Part shown: positions 62,325 to 64,000 of the stretch, in pieces | Position numbering within the stretch: position 1 is the first letter of the stretch | How the letters are laid out: each line of letters begins with the position of its first letter | From: Pleomorphomonas oryzae DSM 16300 | GTDB taxonomy: Bacteria; Pseudomonadota; Alphaproteobacteria; Rhizobiales; Pleomorphomonadaceae | Assembly (NCBI RefSeq): GCF_000422965.1 | Contig: NZ_AUHB01000006.1 | Location: forward strand, 1-64,000 | Direction: 5' to 3' | Length of the DNA: 64,000 nucleotides | The notes under the pieces: model-generated | What the model was told of the DNA's origin: nothing | Database searches by the model: none | Seen by the model: the letters and a program-made list of their open reading frames with translations, nothing else | Made by a program: the position numbers and the translations under genes

Positions 62325-64000
62325 CGCCCACCTCGCTCGCGGTTGGTTTCTGCTCGCGCAGCGCCCGCAGCATCGCCTGCACACCGAACACCAGCATGCC
62401 GACGACAATGATCATGAACACGGCGGTCAGCGCCGCATCGACCCACTGGTTGAAGACGACACGCTGCATGTCCTCGATAGTCTTGGCCGGCGCCAGGACG
62501 GTGCCGTCGGCGATTGCCTTGGAGAAGCGGTTGGCCTGGGCGATGAACCCCACTGCCGGGCGACCGTCAAACAGCTTCTGCCAGCCGGCTGTCAGCGTGC
62601 AGACGGACAGCCAGGCGAGCGGAACCAGCGCCACCCAAGCATAAGCCTGCCGCTTCATCTTGAACAGCATCACCGTGGCAAAGGCCAGCGCTATGGCTGC
62701 CAGCATCTGGTTGGCGATACCGAACAGGGGCCACAGCGTATTGATGCCGCCGAGTGGATCGACCACGCCTTGGTAGAGGAAGTACCCCCAGGCCGCGACG
62801 GCGATCGCCGTTGCCACGAGGTTGGCCGGCCAGCTGTGGGTCTGGCGGAAGGCCGGGACAGCCGTGCCGAGCAGATCCTGGATCATGAAGCGGGCGACAC
62901 GCGTACCGGCATCAACCGTCGTCAGGATGAACAGCGCCTCGAACAGGATGGCAAAGTGATACCAGAAAGGCATCAGCGCCACGCCGCCGACCGCGCCTGA
63001 CAGGATGTGCGCCATACCGACAGCCAGTGTCGGGGCACCGCCAGCGCGCGACAGGATGGTCGCCTCGCCGACGTTCCTAGCCATCTCCGTCAGCATGTCC
63101 GGCGTGACGGTGAACAGCGGGTCCCAGGCCGAGATCACCTGCGCCGCCTGGTCGGCGGTGGTGCCGATGACGCCCGGCGCCGTGTTCATGGCGAAATAGA
63201 CGCCCGGCTCGATCACCGAGGCGGCAATCAGCGCCATGATACCGACGAAGCTTTCCATCAGCATCGCGCCATAGCCGATGAAGCGGAACTGGCTCTCGTT
63301 CTCGATCATCTTGGGCGTGGTGCCCGAAGCGATCAGTGAGTGGAAGCCCGAGATGGCGCCGCAGGCGATGGTGATGAACAGGAACGGGAACAGGTTACCG
63401 GAGAACACCGGTCCCGTACCGTCGATGAACTTGGTCACCGCCGGCATCTTCATCTCCGGCATCACGAAGACGATGCCGACGGCCAGCGCCAGGATGGTGC
63501 CGATCTTCAGGAAGGTCGAAAGATAATCGCGTGGAGCAAGCAGCAACCACACCGGCAGAACCGAGGCAACGAAGCCATAGCCGATCAGGATGAGGGCCAG
63601 AGCCTCACCCTTGTAGGTGAACAGCGGTGCCAGCGTTTCGCTCTCGGCCACCGTGCGACCGAAGATGATGGCGAGCAGCAGCAACACCACGCCGATGGCG
63701 CTCATTTCGCCGATGCGGCCGGGCCGGAAGAAGCGGCTGTAGAGGCCCATCAGGACGGCGATCGGAATGGTGGCAAACACCGTGAAGGTGCCCCACGGAC
63801 TGCCGGCCAGCGCCTTGACGACGATCAGGGCGAGCACCGCCAGCAGGATGATCATGATCATCAGGATGCCGATCGAGGCGACGATTCCAGGCACCGGACC
63901 GAGCTCAGTCTTGATCATGTCGCCGAGCGACCGCCCGTCGCGGCGGGTCGAAGCGAACAGGATCAGCAGGTCCTGAACCGCACCGGCGAAGATCACGCCG
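62290..64000 (-). CDS. cstA: Carbon starvation protein CstA-family transporter, N-terminus cut by window
   Basis: 569 residues of the C-terminal part lie in the window; the open frame continues past the right edge, so roughly the first hundred or more residues are missing. Many membrane helices and the CstA marks FAGAVQDLLILFASTRRDGR, IACGAISGFHSLIASGTTPK and LFGIANQMLAAIALAF are present. Characterised relatives take up pyruvate (BtsT/CstA) or peptides. The short cytoplasmic C-terminus overlaps ybdD. No start can be judged. Confidence 0.93.
   Translation of the reverse strand, partial: GVIFAGAVQDLLILFASTRRDGRSLGDMIKTELGPVPGIVASIGILMIMIILLAVLALIVVKALAGSPWGTFTVFATIPIAVLMGLYSRFFRPGRIGEMSAIGVVLLLLAIIFGRTVAESETLAPLFTYKGEALALILIGYGFVASVLPVWLLLAPRDYLSTFLKIGTILALAVGIVFVMPEMKMPAVTKFIDGTGPVFSGNLFPFLFITIACGAISGFHSLIASGTTPKMIENESQFRFIGYGAMLMESFVGIMALIAASVIEPGVYFAMNTAPGVIGTTADQAAQVISAWDPLFTVTPDMLTEMARNVGEATILSRAGGAPTLAVGMAHILSGAVGGVALMPFWYHFAILFEALFILTTVDAGTRVARFMIQDLLGTAVPAFRQTHSWPANLVATAIAVAAWGYFLYQGVVDPLGGINTLWPLFGIANQMLAAIALAFATVMLFKMKRQAYAWVALVPLAWLSVCTLTAGWQKLFDGRPAVGFIAQANRFSKAIADGTVLAPAKTIEDMQRVVFNQWVDAALTAVFMIIVVGMLVFGVQAMLRALREQKPTASEVGDDMSGVRPQAT

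Noticed and set aside
1-64000. CRISPR array, rRNA genes, transposases, prophage
   Set aside because: No regularly spaced repeats, no rRNA sequence and no recognisable transposase, integrase or phage structural gene were found on either strand.

Overview
The window is a high-GC chromosomal segment of an alphaproteobacterium, most likely order Hyphomicrobiales (Rhizobiales). The evidence is the stand-alone gatCAB genes for tRNA-Gln/Asn transamidation, the tandem cold-shock-domain protein, a LABN-domain lipid A protein, the CCA-encoding tRNA-Glu, and a GC-rich palindromic repeat of the kind scattered through Rhizobiales genomes. I cannot name a genus. No rRNA, CRISPR array, integrase or recognisable insertion sequence was seen.

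Layout. At 0-6.4 kb the tail of a DUF2493/SLOG gene is followed by a somewhat less GC-rich accessory block: an exported phosphodiesterase, an HdeD-like membrane protein, a Tat-exported short-chain dehydrogenase and an outer-membrane barrel. Two diverged direct repeats of about 76 bp (386-463 and 6344-6419) bracket this block. From 6.4 to 19 kb there are mostly housekeeping and signalling genes: arsC, pyrE, a Sel1 protein, two PilZ proteins, a YfcG-like GST, a MotA/MotB-like stator pair, gatB, a phytase-like esterase, gatA, gatC, a diguanylate cyclase with a degenerate receiver, and ruvX. From 18.9 to 22.5 kb lies a tightly coupled envelope-lipid cassette: an ArnT-type transferase, a PAP2-GT2 fusion and a LABN protein. 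From 22.7 to 27.9 kb there are a K+/H+ antiporter, a DUF192 protein, the cold-shock protein, gloA, an M15 lipoprotein and tRNA-Glu(TTC).

The most unusual region is 28.1-35.2 kb, an eight-gene minus-strand operon of visibly lower GC beside the tRNA. In transcription order it encodes an SPFH/SHOCT protein, two zinc-ribbon DUF4178 proteins, a 48-residue single-pass membrane protein, a DUF350 protein, a membrane-embedded spermidine-synthase-like enzyme, an exported FAD amine-oxidase-like enzyme and S-adenosylmethionine decarboxylase (SpeD). Together they suggest a membrane-localised polyamine synthesis/oxidation system tied to a membrane scaffold. This is the best candidate in the window for a poorly characterised system.

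From 35.5 to 42.2 kb there are DUF1003, prmB, glgP, a DUF2249 protein, an M19 dipeptidase and an orphan secreted protein. From 42.6 to 51.9 kb lies a sugar-use region: a XylFGH-type ABC importer, and a DeoR regulator, class II aldolase, L-fucose isomerase and aldo/keto reductase set without a sugar kinase. From 52.1 to 54.9 kb there is an ABC_sub_bind-type ABC importer. From 55 to 61.6 kb there are further carbohydrate genes: a HAD phosphatase, a LysR regulator, two short-chain or epimerase-type oxidoreductases, an aldo/keto reductase and a GH13 glucosidase. The window ends with an exported rhodanese and a ybdD-cstA pair, cstA being cut by the window edge.

Start codons were chosen from ribosome-binding sites and family starts, and often lie downstream of the longest open frame.
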